From NCBI RefSeq assembly GCF_000023445.1, contig NC_012881.1:3985501-4049500 (forward strand): a DNA stretch of 64,000 bases, in the 5' to 3' direction. This DNA comes from Maridesulfovibrio salexigens DSM 2638. Its GTDB lineage: Bacteria > Desulfobacterota > Desulfovibrionia > Desulfovibrionales > Desulfovibrionaceae. The notes beneath the pieces are model-generated. The model searched no databases. It was not told where the DNA came from and was given only the letters and a program-made list of their open reading frames with translations. The stretch's first letter is position 1. Each line of letters begins with the position of its first letter. Below, piece by piece: positions 24,737-33,811 of this stretch. The position numbers and the translations under genes were made by a program.

Positions 24737-25811
24737 TGTAGGCTGGACTTACCAGGCACTGGCCCCAAAAATGGACACAGCTGCAAAGCGTGTCCTTGAA
24801 TCGGGCTGGTTCATTCATGGCGATGAAGTAAAAGCTTTTGAAAAGGAATTCGCCCTTTACACCGGAGCAAAACACTGCATTGGCTGCGGTAATGGACTGG
24901 AAGCAATTGAACTGGTCCTGCGCGCTGCCGGAGTCGGGCCCGGCGATGATGTTCTGGTGCCTTCCAACACCTTTATCGCTACATGGCTAGCGGTAACCCG
25001 CACAGGAGCCAATATCGTTCCGGTTGAGCCTGTTGAAGCCACCTACAACATGGACCCGGCGAAACTCGAAGAGGCTCTGACCCCGGCAACCAAGGCCATA
25101 ATCCCGGTCCACCTCTACGGACAGCCCGCAGACATGGACCCGATAATGGAATTTGCAGAAAAGAACGGTCTGTTTGTTGTCACTGACGCAGCACAGGCAC
25201 ACGGCGCGGTTTACAAGGGCCGTATGTCCGGCACACTGGGTCATGCAGCAGCCTTCAGCTTCTACCCCGGTAAAAACCTCGGCGCTTTTGGCGACGGTGG
25301 AGCCGTGACCACCATGGACGACAAAATAGCCGAGCGGGTACGCAAGCTTGCCAACTACGGATCAACTGAAAAATATGTTCACGAATGCAAGGGCTTCAAC
25401 AGCAGGCTCGATGAAATGCAGGCCGCATTCCTGCGCGTTAAGCTGGATAAGCTGGACAACTGGAACTGGACCCGCAAGACCGTAGCCAGTATCTACCTTG
25501 AAGGACTCAAAGATACACCGCTGGTACTCCCTGTTATCGGTGAAAAAATTCAGTCCGTCTGGCATCTCTTTGTAGTGCGCTGCAAGGACCGCGACGGCTT
25601 GATCAAGCATCTTGCAGACAACAAAATTGAAGCATCTATCCATTATCCGATCCCCCCGCACAAGCAGGGCGCTTACAAGGAAATGGAAAACCTCTCCCTG
25701 CCTATCAGTGAGGCAATCCACAAGGAAGTGCTTTCCCTGCCCATGGGACCGCACATGACTGAGGAAGACGCCCAACGGGTGGTGGAAGTTGTGAAAGCTT
25801 TTTTTAAGTAA
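24714..25811 (+). CDS. sugar 3-aminotransferase (DegT/DnrJ/EryC1, FdtB-like)
   Basis: This 365-residue PLP enzyme contains [13 protein letters not shown], the [11 protein letters not shown] loop, [10 protein letters not shown] and the Schiff-base lysine in [15 protein letters not shown]. The C-terminal [13 protein letters not shown] is usual for FdtB/QdtB-type transaminases. With the ketoisomerase it should yield dTDP-3-amino-3,6-dideoxyhexose (Fuc3N or Qui3N). It overlaps the upstream gene by 23 bases. No N-acetyltransferase follows, so the sugar may be acetylated elsewhere, formylated elsewhere or left free. A strong terminator ends the operon. Confidence 0.9.
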   Translation: MKQIRFLDVGWTYQALAPKMDTAAKRVLESGWFIHGDEVKAFEKEFALYTGAKHCIGCGNGLEAIELVLRAAGVGPGDDVLVPSNTFIATWLAVTRTGANIVPVEPVEATYNMDPAKLEEALTPATKAIIPVHLYGQPADMDPIMEFAEKNGLFVVTDAAQAHGAVYKGRMSGTLGHAAAFSFYPGKNLGAFGDGGAVTTMDDKIAERVRKLANYGSTEKYVHECKGFNSRLDEMQAAFLRVKLDKLDNWNWTRKTVASIYLEGLKDTPLVLPVIGEKIQSVWHLFVVRCKDRDGLIKHLADNKIEASIHYPIPPHKQGAYKEMENLSLPISEAIHKEVLSLPMGPHMTEEDAQRVVEVVKAFFK

Positions 25812-25828
25812 GCAAAATCATCAAAAAT

Positions 25829-25870
25829 AAAAGGCGGAGAACCTGTTCAGGTTCTCCGCCTTTTTTATTT
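25829..25870. terminator. bidirectional intrinsic terminator
   Basis: AAAAGGCGGAGAACCTG pairs perfectly with CAGGTTCTCCGCCTTTT across a two-base loop, followed by TTATTT. It separates the aminotransferase from the convergent glutamate-synthase-like gene. Confidence 0.92.
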
Positions 25871-25885
25871 CATTACTTAAGATTC

Positions 25886-27514
25886 TTACATATCAAGAAT
25901 CTTCTTGGCTGTTTCATCCATAACATCAGTAATAAACTTAATTCCGGTTTCACGCTCAGTTTCGCGGTTACCGGAAGCAATATCATCACGGGTAATGGAA
26001 GTCAGTTCAAACTTACGCACACCGGCAAGAAGCTGCTGCAGCCCAGCACCAAGCTTATCAACCAGACACCAGATACCAACAGCGCCAAGCGGGATGTTCT
26101 TCATTTCATCCTTACCGACCTTAGCTTCAACGTCAGCATAGCAGGCAAAGATTTCTTCAGCAGTTGCACCGTATTTTTTGATTGAAGCAGGAAGCTTATC
26201 CCAGTTACCGCAAACAGCGTCACGTCTTTCGGGATAAAGCACACCCTCAATGTTTGCACCGAGAAATCCGGGAATCATCATAGCACGGCCCATGCAGATC
26301 ATCTTGGCGTATGGAGCACCGATAGCAAGTGCCTTGAAGATGTTACTACCCTTGGCGAATCCGCCGGCAAATGAAAGGTCAACGACCTTTTCACCCTTAG
26401 CAGCAAGGCGGGAAGCATACTCGTACGCTTTTGCATGCAGCAGAATGGAAGGCACACCCCAAGATTCCATCATGTTCCACGGAGACATACCGGTACCGCC
26501 GCCGGAACCATCGATGGTCAGCAGATCAAGCTTGGCTTCAGTAGCGAACTTAATAGCCATAGCAAGAGCTTCCATACCGTAAGAACCGGTTTTAAGGGAA
26601 ATACGTTTAAAACCGAGACTACGGAGATAAGACACAGAGCTCATGAACTCTTCGCGAACCTGCTCATAAGAAGAAAGGTCAGTGTAACCGAGGCGGCTGT
26701 GACGTGCGAAGCTATGAATGGCACCGCGTTTGAAACCTTCCTGAACTTCCGGCTTTTCAGGATCAGGGTCAACAAGGTAACCGCGCTTCTTAAGGAAAAG
26801 AGCATAATCGAGGCTGGTAACTTCGATCTCGCCACCAATATTCTTGGCGCCCTGTCCCCATTTGAGTTCGATGATAACTTTATCGCCATATTTTTCAGCA
26901 ACGTATTCCGCCACACCGTTACGGGAGTCTTCCACGTTAAGCTGAACAATAATGGCACCATATCCGTCATAATAACGCATATATGTATCAATTCTGCGAT
27001 CCAGTTCAGGAGCGCTGGAAATTTTACCATTGGATATTTCGGATTTGCGGTCAACACCGACAACATTCTCTCCGACAACGATGGGGGCGCCAACAAGAGC
27101 GCAACCAACAGAAAAAGAATCCCAATATTTAGCGGCAATAAATGTGGACCCCAAAGCACCGGTCATAAACGGAACCCGGCATTTGGTTTGTTCTTCGGCA
27201 CCAAAAGATGTCTCAAGATTTACATCTGTGAAAAGACAATCTCCATTTGCTCCGGCATTGCCGGAAGCACCGTAGTTATTACCCTGAATGCGCATGGAGT
27301 TATAAGAAACCCCAACATGGGTGGTGTTTCCGCTACCTGCAGTGACCAGACCGAAATCCCTTGGGTAGAGCATTTCCCTGCCTCTAAGGGATGACAACCA
27401 TGTTTCACATTTACCCTGGCAGTCGGCTCTACACAGGGTACACAGTCCGGATTCAATTGCATTTCCTCTATTAACAGCTCCCAACACATCGTTGGACTTT
27501 GACCAGTTTCCCAT
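25886..27514 (-). CDS. stand-alone FMN-binding glutamate synthase domain protein (GltB2-like)
   Basis: 542 residues, equal to the central FMN domain of glutamate synthase without the glutaminase or small subunit. The N-terminus has a four-Cys group (CTLCRADCQGKC) that may hold an iron-sulfur cluster. The TIM-barrel part has ELKWGQGAKNIGG, KTGSYGMEALAMAIKFA, LDLLTIDGSGGGTGMSPW, FAGGFAKGSNIFKALAIGA and GRAMM. Canonical GOGAT transfers ammonia to 2-oxoglutarate here. Archaeal-type systems encode the other domains separately, but none lies nearby, so the ammonia source, electron donor and even the reaction are uncertain. AGAGG precedes the ATG. Confidence 0.85.
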   Translation of the reverse strand: MGNWSKSNDVLGAVNRGNAIESGLCTLCRADCQGKCETWLSSLRGREMLYPRDFGLVTAGSGNTTHVGVSYNSMRIQGNNYGASGNAGANGDCLFTDVNLETSFGAEEQTKCRVPFMTGALGSTFIAAKYWDSFSVGCALVGAPIVVGENVVGVDRKSEISNGKISSAPELDRRIDTYMRYYDGYGAIIVQLNVEDSRNGVAEYVAEKYGDKVIIELKWGQGAKNIGGEIEVTSLDYALFLKKRGYLVDPDPEKPEVQEGFKRGAIHSFARHSRLGYTDLSSYEQVREEFMSSVSYLRSLGFKRISLKTGSYGMEALAMAIKFATEAKLDLLTIDGSGGGTGMSPWNMMESWGVPSILLHAKAYEYASRLAAKGEKVVDLSFAGGFAKGSNIFKALAIGAPYAKMICMGRAMMIPGFLGANIEGVLYPERRDAVCGNWDKLPASIKKYGATAEEIFACYADVEAKVGKDEMKNIPLGAVGIWCLVDKLGAGLQQLLAGVRKFELTSITRDDIASGNRETERETGIKFITDVMDETAKKILDM

Positions 27515-27910
27515 TGATCACACCTCTTTGTTTTTTTCAATACTGTTAGTCAAACTATGATTTGGTTTCAAGGAAAACCTAGCAGACACTTTATCAATAT
27601 TGTAAAATTATAACATAGACGCACAATAAATGACTAGCCACATTCATCTAAGTATCTTAATAAACCATTTAAATTCGAGAGCATACGAAACGTTAACAAT
27701 ATTTGTAAAAACTATTTTAAAAATACTACTTTTTTGAAGATAAATTTAAAAGAGGCAATTTATAACAATAACTTTTCAATTTTTGGTACTTTTTTACCCA
27801 CCCTGCGGTACAAAACACCCCGACCGCAATTATACAAAAACCTGCAATAGATCAAAAAAAAGACCCGCCAGATCAACCTGACGGGCCAACAATCACAATT
27901 GTGGTAATAA
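27515..27910. promoter_or_regulatory. AT-rich upstream region with extended -10 promoter of the glutamate-synthase-like gene
   Basis: There is no gene in this gap. On the minus strand TGTTATAAT (plus 27607-27615) is a perfect extended -10 about 90 bases ahead of the gene. The remainder is AT-rich (27640-27780) and has no clear ORF or RNA. Its far end contains the terminator of the methyltransferase gene. Confidence 0.5.
27853..27886 (-). terminator. intrinsic terminator of the methyltransferase gene
   Basis: On the plus strand, CCCGCCAG and CTGACGGG form a stem with one mismatch and a six-base loop, preceded by seven or more A. Read on the minus strand this is a stem followed by a U-run, just past the 27911 stop. 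Confidence 0.75.
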
Positions 27911-28483
27911 TTAAAGCTTCGTTACAAATAACATCCGTATGGGATGACCGGGCTTGTTTATCATCTCACTCTGAATGACCCGATATGTATGGTAATCAAG
28001 CGCATTGCAATATTCCCGTACAGCGACATCTTCATCGTCCCCCCCGGGATGTCCGGCATAAATAGCGATACAGAGCATGCCGCCTTTGGCAAGAAGATCT
28101 AAAGATGCCTCAATTGCTGCCAGTGTGGTTTTCGACTTGGTTATTACAGTCTTGTCGCTTCCAGGCAGAAAACCGAGATTAAACATCACAGCATTCACCC
28201 GGCCATGGAATTCTGAGGGGATAAGCTCAAGCATATTCTCGTGACCGGAATGGAAAATAGTCCAGTTCGCAGGCAGGCACTCTTCATTTAAACGTTGCTC
28301 GGTTTGATTAACCGCATCCTCCTGAATATCAAATCCAAAGACATGACCGTCCGGACCTGCTTTTTCAGACAGAAAAACAGTATCGTAACCGTTGCCCACA
28401 GTAGCATCAACTCCGATACACCCCGGATGCAACACTTCACACAATACTGATTTAGCAAAAGAAAGAATATTATTGGAAATCAT
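27911..28483 (-). CDS. SAM-dependent methyltransferase, YtqB-like
   Basis: 190 residues from the ATG at 28483. A longer frame from a GTG at 28543 is possible, but its extra residues look unlike a conserved start. SAM motif I is GVDATVGNGYDTVFL. FGFDIQEDAVNQTEQRL, VMFNLGFLPGSDK and the AIYAGHPGGDDE motif mark the YtqB/rRNA_methylase family (COG2519-like fold). YtqB-type enzymes have been linked to tRNA or rRNA methylation, and the substrate here is unproven. It lies downstream of the gsp genes on the same strand with a gap of 83 bases. Confidence 0.85.
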   Translation of the reverse strand: MISNNILSFAKSVLCEVLHPGCIGVDATVGNGYDTVFLSEKAGPDGHVFGFDIQEDAVNQTEQRLNEECLPANWTIFHSGHENMLELIPSEFHGRVNAVMFNLGFLPGSDKTVITKSKTTLAAIEASLDLLAKGGMLCIAIYAGHPGGDDEDVAVREYCNALDYHTYRVIQSEMINKPGHPIRMLFVTKL

Positions 28484-28566
28484 CTGTTTTTCACTCGCAC
28501 AAAAAGGATTACGGTTTATTCTGCAACAAGAATAACCGAACACATATTTAAAATCACGCAGTAAAA

Positions 28567-29313
28567 TTAGAACTTAAGATACTTATTAAGCTTGCCGGAC
28601 TTGGAGAACTGACGCTCTGTGGTTCCGAAAGTAGTAGTTCCGCTAATTGAATAAGAGGAATTGGGAAGTCTCTTCCAATCCAGAGTGGCACTCCCCTTTG
28701 CTGTTACAGGGATCGGTTGCCCGCAGCTGAAAGAATTGAGTTGGAGCTGTTTTCCAGCCAGAACTGCGTTTACGTTAACGTCTTCAGCAATCATCCCGCC
28801 GGGAATCTCAACCTCGTCGGAACGAACCACAAGGCTGCCTGTACGCGGTGGAGCGCCCCATTCAGGAAACCCGACATCGGAAGTAATACGCACCTTACCG
28901 CCCAAACCATCCATCTGAATTAGTTTGGCCAAGTCAACGCCACCGCCAATAGTCAAGGATTTGGTCTGGAACAATCTTGCAGTCAAAGTCGGACCGGTCT
29001 TTACCCGAACCTCCAAAAGCGGAGATAAGCCGAGTGACACCCCAAGCTGGGGCACGGTAACGGTCAAACCTTTATTAGTAGTCACATAAACATTTGTTAC
29101 TTCGAAAGAGAAAGGTCCGGCACTGACAAAATCTCCCCACTGAATTGTAGCTTTGGAAATTTTGGCATCTGCCAGTTTAAAGGCCTGAGACCATGCTATT
29201 TCCCACGGCATAAACAGGAAAGCACCAAGGATAAGTCCAGCCAGAAAAAGAAAAAAGTTTTTAAACAACTTTTTGAAAGAAAATTTAAAAGAAATATTTG
29301 GAATGAACTTCAT
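28567..29313 (-). CDS. gspN: type II secretion system protein GspN
   Basis: This 248-residue protein has a single N-terminal membrane helix (FFLFLAGLILGAFLFMPWEI), then a beta-rich periplasmic domain with WGDFVSAGPFSF, VTVPQLGVSLGLSPLLEV and GGGVDLAKL. Position at the end of the gsp operon and this layout support GspN. GspN is dispensable in many T2SS, and homology is always weak. The gap to gspM is nine bases. Confidence 0.72.
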   Translation of the reverse strand: MKFIPNISFKFSFKKLFKNFFLFLAGLILGAFLFMPWEIAWSQAFKLADAKISKATIQWGDFVSAGPFSFEVTNVYVTTNKGLTVTVPQLGVSLGLSPLLEVRVKTGPTLTARLFQTKSLTIGGGVDLAKLIQMDGLGGKVRITSDVGFPEWGAPPRTGSLVVRSDEVEIPGGMIAEDVNVNAVLAGKQLQLNSFSCGQPIPVTAKGSATLDWKRLPNSSYSISGTTTFGTTERQFSKSGKLNKYLKF

Positions 29314-29322
29314 CCGGCCGCC

Positions 29323-29820
29323 CTACCTGACAAGAATGATCTGCACATCAGCCAACTCAGGGGAGTCCAGCCTGTGGTTAATATTGAAATTTGTTACTTT
29401 CAAGGCCCCGCGAACATTAAAATCACGCATCAAAGCTACCAGCTCGGGCAGATTAAGGGATTCCAAAAGAACCTGAACCCCCTGTCCGGAATTTGCCCCG
29501 GCCTGTAAAGGCCTCAGAGAAGTCAGTCGACCGTCTAATCCAAGATCGCGAATAACCTGTTGGGCAGCGGTCATGGGCTCACGGTCCACCAACGCGCCAC
29601 GTGAAGATTCTCCTGCCTTCAGCTGTTCAACCAATGGAACCACTTTGGCATACTTCTGCTTGCTGGAAAGGGTAATCCTTTCAGCCTTGGACTGAGATTC
29701 AGCAAACCCCGACCAAATCATAAAAAGAACCAGCGCCCATCCCACAACAAGTGCAGTAAAGAAAAGCTTCTGTTTATCTGCAGGCCAGTCCTGCCATATA
29801 TAAAATCTTTCCAGATCCAT
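29323..29820 (-). CDS. gspM: type II secretion system protein GspM
   Basis: 165 residues. A short cytoplasmic start is followed by a membrane helix (LFFTALVVGWALVLFMIWSG), a coiled stretch and a ferredoxin-like domain near the end (LLESLNLPELVALMRDFNVRGALKVTNFNINHR). This is the GspM layout. GspM dimerises with GspL to anchor the platform. Its position after gspL supports the call even though direct sequence identity is low. Confidence 0.72.
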   Translation of the reverse strand: MDLERFYIWQDWPADKQKLFFTALVVGWALVLFMIWSGFAESQSKAERITLSSKQKYAKVVPLVEQLKAGESSRGALVDREPMTAAQQVIRDLGLDGRLTSLRPLQAGANSGQGVQVLLESLNLPELVALMRDFNVRGALKVTNFNINHRLDSPELADVQIILVR

Positions 29821-29834
29821 TATATTACCTGATT

Positions 29835-30947
29835 TTAGCGGTTATACTCAGCACGCAGGCTGATGCTTATGCCGCCTTCAATATTGTTGGCCTGTTCAAG
29901 AACAAAGTTAAATTGGCTGTTAGCGGCCAACTTTTCCATCATGGCATCAAGCTCTTCATAGCTGCTGACCTTACCCCGGATGTTACCGGAATCAGCACCA
30001 AGGGAAAAACCTTCAATCTCAATCCCTACCGGAGCACTATTACTAAGTACGGCGAGCAGGCCAAGAACATCAATTCCTCCGCCATCTCCACCGCTTTTGA
30101 GTTGATCCAGTTTATATAAAATCTTGCCATAGGGATCAGAGCCCGGATTAGGACCAAGCGCACTTACATAAGTTTCTTTCAGCTTATTGCGCCACTCATT
30201 TGCATGAACCTGACTTTGCTGCCAACGGTGATACTGCCCGGCAATAAAGAGCACACCGATCAAAGAAACCAGAACTGCAGCAACCGCATAAGGTTTATAG
30301 TCAATAGTTATAGACTTGTCGGACCCGGAACGCTTGCCGCTAACTAGATTCAACCTGGCCCAGCGAACTTTCTTTTTAGCAAAAACATCGCATGCCTTGC
30401 CCAAATCCATGAACTCAGGTTCACCATCCAGTCCCAGTCGTTCAAACCTGTTCTGGAACTCCTCGTCATTGCCGCGGAAATAGGTCAATTCATCTGCACA
30501 GGCAAGAATACGTACACCTTGTCCTTTCCAGGCCCAAACAGACAAACCTTCAGCAACAGCAGCTCTCCAACAGACGGTAAAGGCAGTAGTCAGAACTGTC
30601 GCTTTTGCAAGGACCTCGCGATGACGGTCCAAAAAACGATCCAGCAAGTCATGCCCGGTATAGCCGAGCACGGCATCACCGGACGGACGCAGAACCTTGA
30701 ATTCTCCCTCTTGCATAGGAAAGGAATAATTCATCTGCATCATAGTCGCGGATTTAGCATGACGGGATTTGATCGCCCCACGGGGCTTGAAAAAGAAGAA
30801 AAGGGGATCAGGCAAAAGGGCAACGACCGGATGTTTGTTTTTATCGGCAGGACCTTCTGATTCGATAAGGTCACGTCCGTCAAACATCATCCATTGGTGT
30901 TCATTTCCCTTGAATGAAAGAATATATACTAATTTTTTAAAGGCCAT
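29835..30947 (-). CDS. gspL: type II secretion system protein GspL
   Basis: 370 residues. The cytoplasmic actin-like domain (about 1-225) should bind GspE, a single membrane helix lies around 230-247 (YAVAAVLVSLIGVLFIAGQY), and the periplasmic ferredoxin-like domain (about 280-370) should pair with GspM. Its place between gspK and gspM fits. I see no nucleotide motif, which is normal for GspL. Confidence 0.75.
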   Translation of the reverse strand: MAFKKLVYILSFKGNEHQWMMFDGRDLIESEGPADKNKHPVVALLPDPLFFFFKPRGAIKSRHAKSATMMQMNYSFPMQEGEFKVLRPSGDAVLGYTGHDLLDRFLDRHREVLAKATVLTTAFTVCWRAAVAEGLSVWAWKGQGVRILACADELTYFRGNDEEFQNRFERLGLDGEPEFMDLGKACDVFAKKKVRWARLNLVSGKRSGSDKSITIDYKPYAVAAVLVSLIGVLFIAGQYHRWQQSQVHANEWRNKLKETYVSALGPNPGSDPYGKILYKLDQLKSGGDGGGIDVLGLLAVLSNSAPVGIEIEGFSLGADSGNIRGKVSSYEELDAMMEKLAANSQFNFVLEQANNIEGGISISLRAEYNR

Positions 30948-30989
30948 CTATGGCTTTGTCCTATACCTGTTAGCAGTGTTTTTGTCCAT

Positions 30990-31937
30990 TTACTGGTTTT
31001 CAGCAAATGTAACGGAAATATCATTTTGGTAAACCAACTGCGGCTCCCCTATTTCGAGAGCACTCGGCCTTGATATAATATACCTTTTTACAACCGTACA
31101 TCCACCCACCGATGCAGTAACCCGGGCTTCAAATGAACTCGACCTTACTTCCAATTCATTCATCATAGTTTTGTATAGTGTAGACGAAGAATCCAACCCG
31201 GCAACAGAAAGGACCTGACTGATATCAGTAAACCCTCTAGTTCTACGCCAGTGCAGTATACGGTTAACATTTTTCCCCAGATCAGGAAAGTAAGCCGCCA
31301 ATATCTCAGGAGAAACAAAATTTATATTCAGTTTTGGAGAACCCCAAACGGTAAATGTTTCATTTATCCAATCCTTTTCCACATCTTCCCAACCACGAAC
31401 CAACAGGATCTCTTCCGGTATTTTCAGCTTAGCGCCACGAGGCGTGTACGCAGGGTTTTGTGATGCATAATAAAAATTATCAATTTTCTCCAACTTGGGA
31501 TCAACTTTCATCCCGGCCCATACACCGAGACTACCGATCATGGTCTTGGTATCTAACCCGGCGCCAAGAATATTACTGAGAATATTAAACGTTCTCTTGG
31601 TGTTAGCACGGCCCAAAATATCATTAAGATTAATTCTGGCGTTGCAAGGTACAATTTCAATTTCAAGACCTTCGTCAATAAACTTATCAGCCCACTTCTC
31701 ACGCGGAGTATCAGAAAAAGGAGTTTTGTCGTCCTTGAGGATATCATAGATTAGATACAGAGCCTCTTCAGCCTTAAACCCGGCCTCATACTCACTGCGC
31801 ATACGGCTTGCTTCAACCGCTCCGCGAGAACTGACTTCGATAGTCATTAAAGTCAGACTGGACAGAGCCATAAACAGCACCAGCACAATAACCAGCACAA
31901 CTCCGCGTGAATTTCTGTCAGAATTATTCCGTGGCAT
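30990..31937 (-). CDS. gspK: type II secretion minor pseudopilin GspK
   Basis: About 315 residues from the ATG at 31937 (GAGAGG eight bases upstream). A prepilin-type leader and hydrophobic helix (RGVVLVIVLVLFMALSSL) is followed by the large globular domain of GspK with ARINLNDI, HWRRTRGFTDISQVL and a PEEILLVRGW helix. GspK lacks the usual Glu5, and none is visible here. It starts inside the end of gspJ (14-base overlap). It is thought to cap the pseudopilus tip together with GspI and GspJ. Confidence 0.88.
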   Translation of the reverse strand: MPRNNSDRNSRGVVLVIVLVLFMALSSLTLMTIEVSSRGAVEASRMRSEYEAGFKAEEALYLIYDILKDDKTPFSDTPREKWADKFIDEGLEIEIVPCNARINLNDILGRANTKRTFNILSNILGAGLDTKTMIGSLGVWAGMKVDPKLEKIDNFYYASQNPAYTPRGAKLKIPEEILLVRGWEDVEKDWINETFTVWGSPKLNINFVSPEILAAYFPDLGKNVNRILHWRRTRGFTDISQVLSVAGLDSSSTLYKTMMNELEVRSSSFEARVTASVGGCTVVKRYIISRPSALEIGEPQLVYQNDISVTFAENQ

Positions 31938-32505
31938 AAGGAACCCTCTCGACAATCATCACATCTTTGCCGTCTTCAAATCTCAACTTAAGCCTGAAAG
32001 CCTTAACGGCAGACCTACCGCTCATTGCCCGGGCAGACTGCTGCGAACGTGTAATCCAGATATTCTTGTCTGCATCTAAAAATTCAATTCCCCATGACTT
32101 AAGGCCGCGCATAAGGAAGAATGAATTATCAAATTCAAAATCTGGAGATTTCTCGTGCCTGCGAATCATATTCGAAGAAAAGTCCCAAGAAACAATAATC
32201 GGTCCCGCCCCTTCCAGCAGGACATTATGGCTCGACTCTACACTGAAACCATCAGCTTCAACACCAATAGGTCTTCCGGGAACAATATTCTGCAGATCGC
32301 GATGCAAAAGGCGACGCAGAGTGAACATGCGTGATGAAAGTCCGGCACTGGACCGGACAACTTCATTATTAGTTACCGATTGGCCCAGCACCATTGCAAC
32401 CATACTCATCAACAAACCGGAAAGAACCAGCCCGATGAGCACTTCGATAAGCGAAAATCCCGCCTGCGACTCAGGCGAGACATGGTTGTATTCGGAGAAC
32501 TTCAT
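31924..32505 (-). CDS. gspJ: type II secretion minor pseudopilin GspJ
   Basis: 193 residues, with the prepilin motif AGFSLIEVLIGLVLSGLL directly after a short leader; the peptidase GspO would cleave after the Gly. The ATG at 32505 overlaps the gspI stop (TAATG), showing coupling. The length, the position and the HRDLQNIVP-like segment after the helix fit GspJ. Confidence 0.88.
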   Translation of the reverse strand: MKFSEYNHVSPESQAGFSLIEVLIGLVLSGLLMSMVAMVLGQSVTNNEVVRSSAGLSSRMFTLRRLLHRDLQNIVPGRPIGVEADGFSVESSHNVLLEGAGPIIVSWDFSSNMIRRHEKSPDFEFDNSFFLMRGLKSWGIEFLDADKNIWITRSQQSARAMSGRSAVKAFRLKLRFEDGKDVMIVERVPYATE

Positions 32506-32867
32506 TAAAATAGCTTCTTCTTGTGTGAGACCCGGTAGATTTTCCACTCCAGAGTATAATCTTCACTACGGGTTTCCAGAGTATAAAAACCTTTTCCTGC
32601 AGATGAAATGGTTTCCAGTCCAACCCTGAAGCTTCCTTCAGGAGGGCCGGGCCAAGAAGCCCAACCTGAAGAAATAACATTCATTTTTTCAGGATATTTA
32701 TGGGCCAGAATATCCTGAGACAAATTCAGAACTTCCCATGAATCCTTAGAAGATTGCGCCATTAGAGCACTCTGCCGCTGCACCCCAAGAAAGCTCATTG
32801 ACAGAGTTGCAGCAATGGTCAACGCCACGATAATCTCGATGAGTGAAAAACCGTTTTTACGCCCCAC
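32505..32867 (-). CDS. gspI: type II secretion minor pseudopilin GspI
   Basis: This 120-residue protein starts almost directly with the prepilin motif (MGRKNGFSLIEIIVALTIAA). The short globular part with SQDILAHKY and YTLEWKIYRV is typical of GspI. The gene ends at the TAATG junction with gspJ and starts a few bases after gspH. Confidence 0.88.
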   Translation of the reverse strand: MGRKNGFSLIEIIVALTIAATLSMSFLGVQRQSALMAQSSKDSWEVLNLSQDILAHKYPEKMNVISSGWASWPGPPEGSFRVGLETISSAGKGFYTLETRSEDYTLEWKIYRVSHKKKLF

Positions 32868-32869
32868 AG

Positions 32870-33298
32870 CTACCCCTCCACAAAACGGACTGCCAGCGGG
32901 TCCAAGACCACGGTTAAACCATCAGAAAAGACCAAACGCACTTCATCGCTGAACCCTTCAGGGTAGATAGTAAACTCAACTCCGTCGCCATCTATGGGAT
33001 ATTCATTGAAATGCCCGCTGGAGACTTCAGAAGGAAGAGCAATCTCCTCGTTCTTCCATTTAAGAAGACCGTTCTCAAAATCTATAAACACATACTGCCG
33101 GGAATCTGTCTCTACAGCCTCAGTCTTTGCCTCATAAATCAGGGCGTTTACAGAACTTAAGCTGTCATCGCCCCGGTCTCCGGCAAGATCAAGATTGGGC
33201 ATGAGCGTAAACCAGCCCATGCCCACTATGAACAGAACAATCAAAAGTTCTATGAAAGTCAGTCCGCCTGAGAGACGGCGGGCAGCATGAATATTCAT
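32870..33298 (-). CDS. gspH: type II secretion minor pseudopilin GspH
   Basis: 142 residues with a prepilin motif (GGLTFIELLIVLFIVGMG) and a beta-rich body including VFIDFENGLLKW, VRLVFSDGLTVVLDP and ALIYEAKTEAVE. That layout and the place after gspG identify GspH, a minor pseudopilin near the tip. The gap to gspI is two bases. Confidence 0.85.
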   Translation of the reverse strand: MNIHAARRLSGGLTFIELLIVLFIVGMGWFTLMPNLDLAGDRGDDSLSSVNALIYEAKTEAVETDSRQYVFIDFENGLLKWKNEEIALPSEVSSGHFNEYPIDGDGVEFTIYPEGFSDEVRLVFSDGLTVVLDPLAVRFVEG

Positions 33299-33318
33299 AA
33301 TATTTCTATTGAACCGGC

Positions 33319-33780
33319 TTATTCCCAGCTCTTGATATCAGCGTCATAGTCTTCGCCGCCCTCCATGCCGTCGGCACCAAGGGAGATCAATTCGTAAGGA
33401 CGTCCTTCTTCTCCGGGACTTCTGTAAATATAATCATAACCCCAGGGATCAACAGGAGCAGTAGCGGAATCCAGATATCCACCTTTGCGGTAGTTCCGGG
33501 GGACAGGACGGGTATCCGGCTTGGTGATCAAAGCCTGAAGTCCCTGCTCGGTGGTGGGGTAACGTCCGGTATCCAATTTATATAACTTCAAAGCCGAATC
33601 CAAAGCCTTCATATCCATCTTGGCTTTAGTCACCCTTGCTTCGTTAGGACGGTCCATGATTTTAGGAACAAGCATTGAAGCCAACAGGCCAAGAATAACA
33701 ATAACAATCATCAACTCAATAAGACTGAAACCACGCTGCCCCTTTTTAAGGTCAGCAATACGAATTCTTTTTTTCTGCAT
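33319..33780 (-). CDS. gspG: type II secretion major pseudopilin GspG
   Basis: The 153-residue major pseudopilin has [19 protein letters not shown] followed by the GspG signatures [30 protein letters not shown] and [13 protein letters not shown]. The acidic C-terminus ([16 protein letters not shown]) is the calcium-binding loop. It is the most abundant subunit of the pseudopilus. The gap to gspH is 20 bases. Confidence 0.96.
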   Translation of the reverse strand: MQKKRIRIADLKKGQRGFSLIELMIVIVILGLLASMLVPKIMDRPNEARVTKAKMDMKALDSALKLYKLDTGRYPTTEQGLQALITKPDTRPVPRNYRKGGYLDSATAPVDPWGYDYIYRSPGEEGRPYELISLGADGMEGGEDYDADIKSWE

Positions 33781-33811
33781 AATACCCTCTATTTATTTAT
33801 CCATTTCAGGA

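Noticed and set aside
26435-27394. Long open frame of 319 codons on the plus strand, antisense to the glutamate-synthase-like gene
   Set aside because: Its translation has no family motif and runs opposite to a gene whose motifs are intact; it is a shadow of the minus-strand coding bias.
31967-32629. 220-codon plus-strand frame over gspJ and gspI
   Set aside because: It crosses two coupled pseudopilin genes on the other strand and shows no recognisable domain; no ribosome site.
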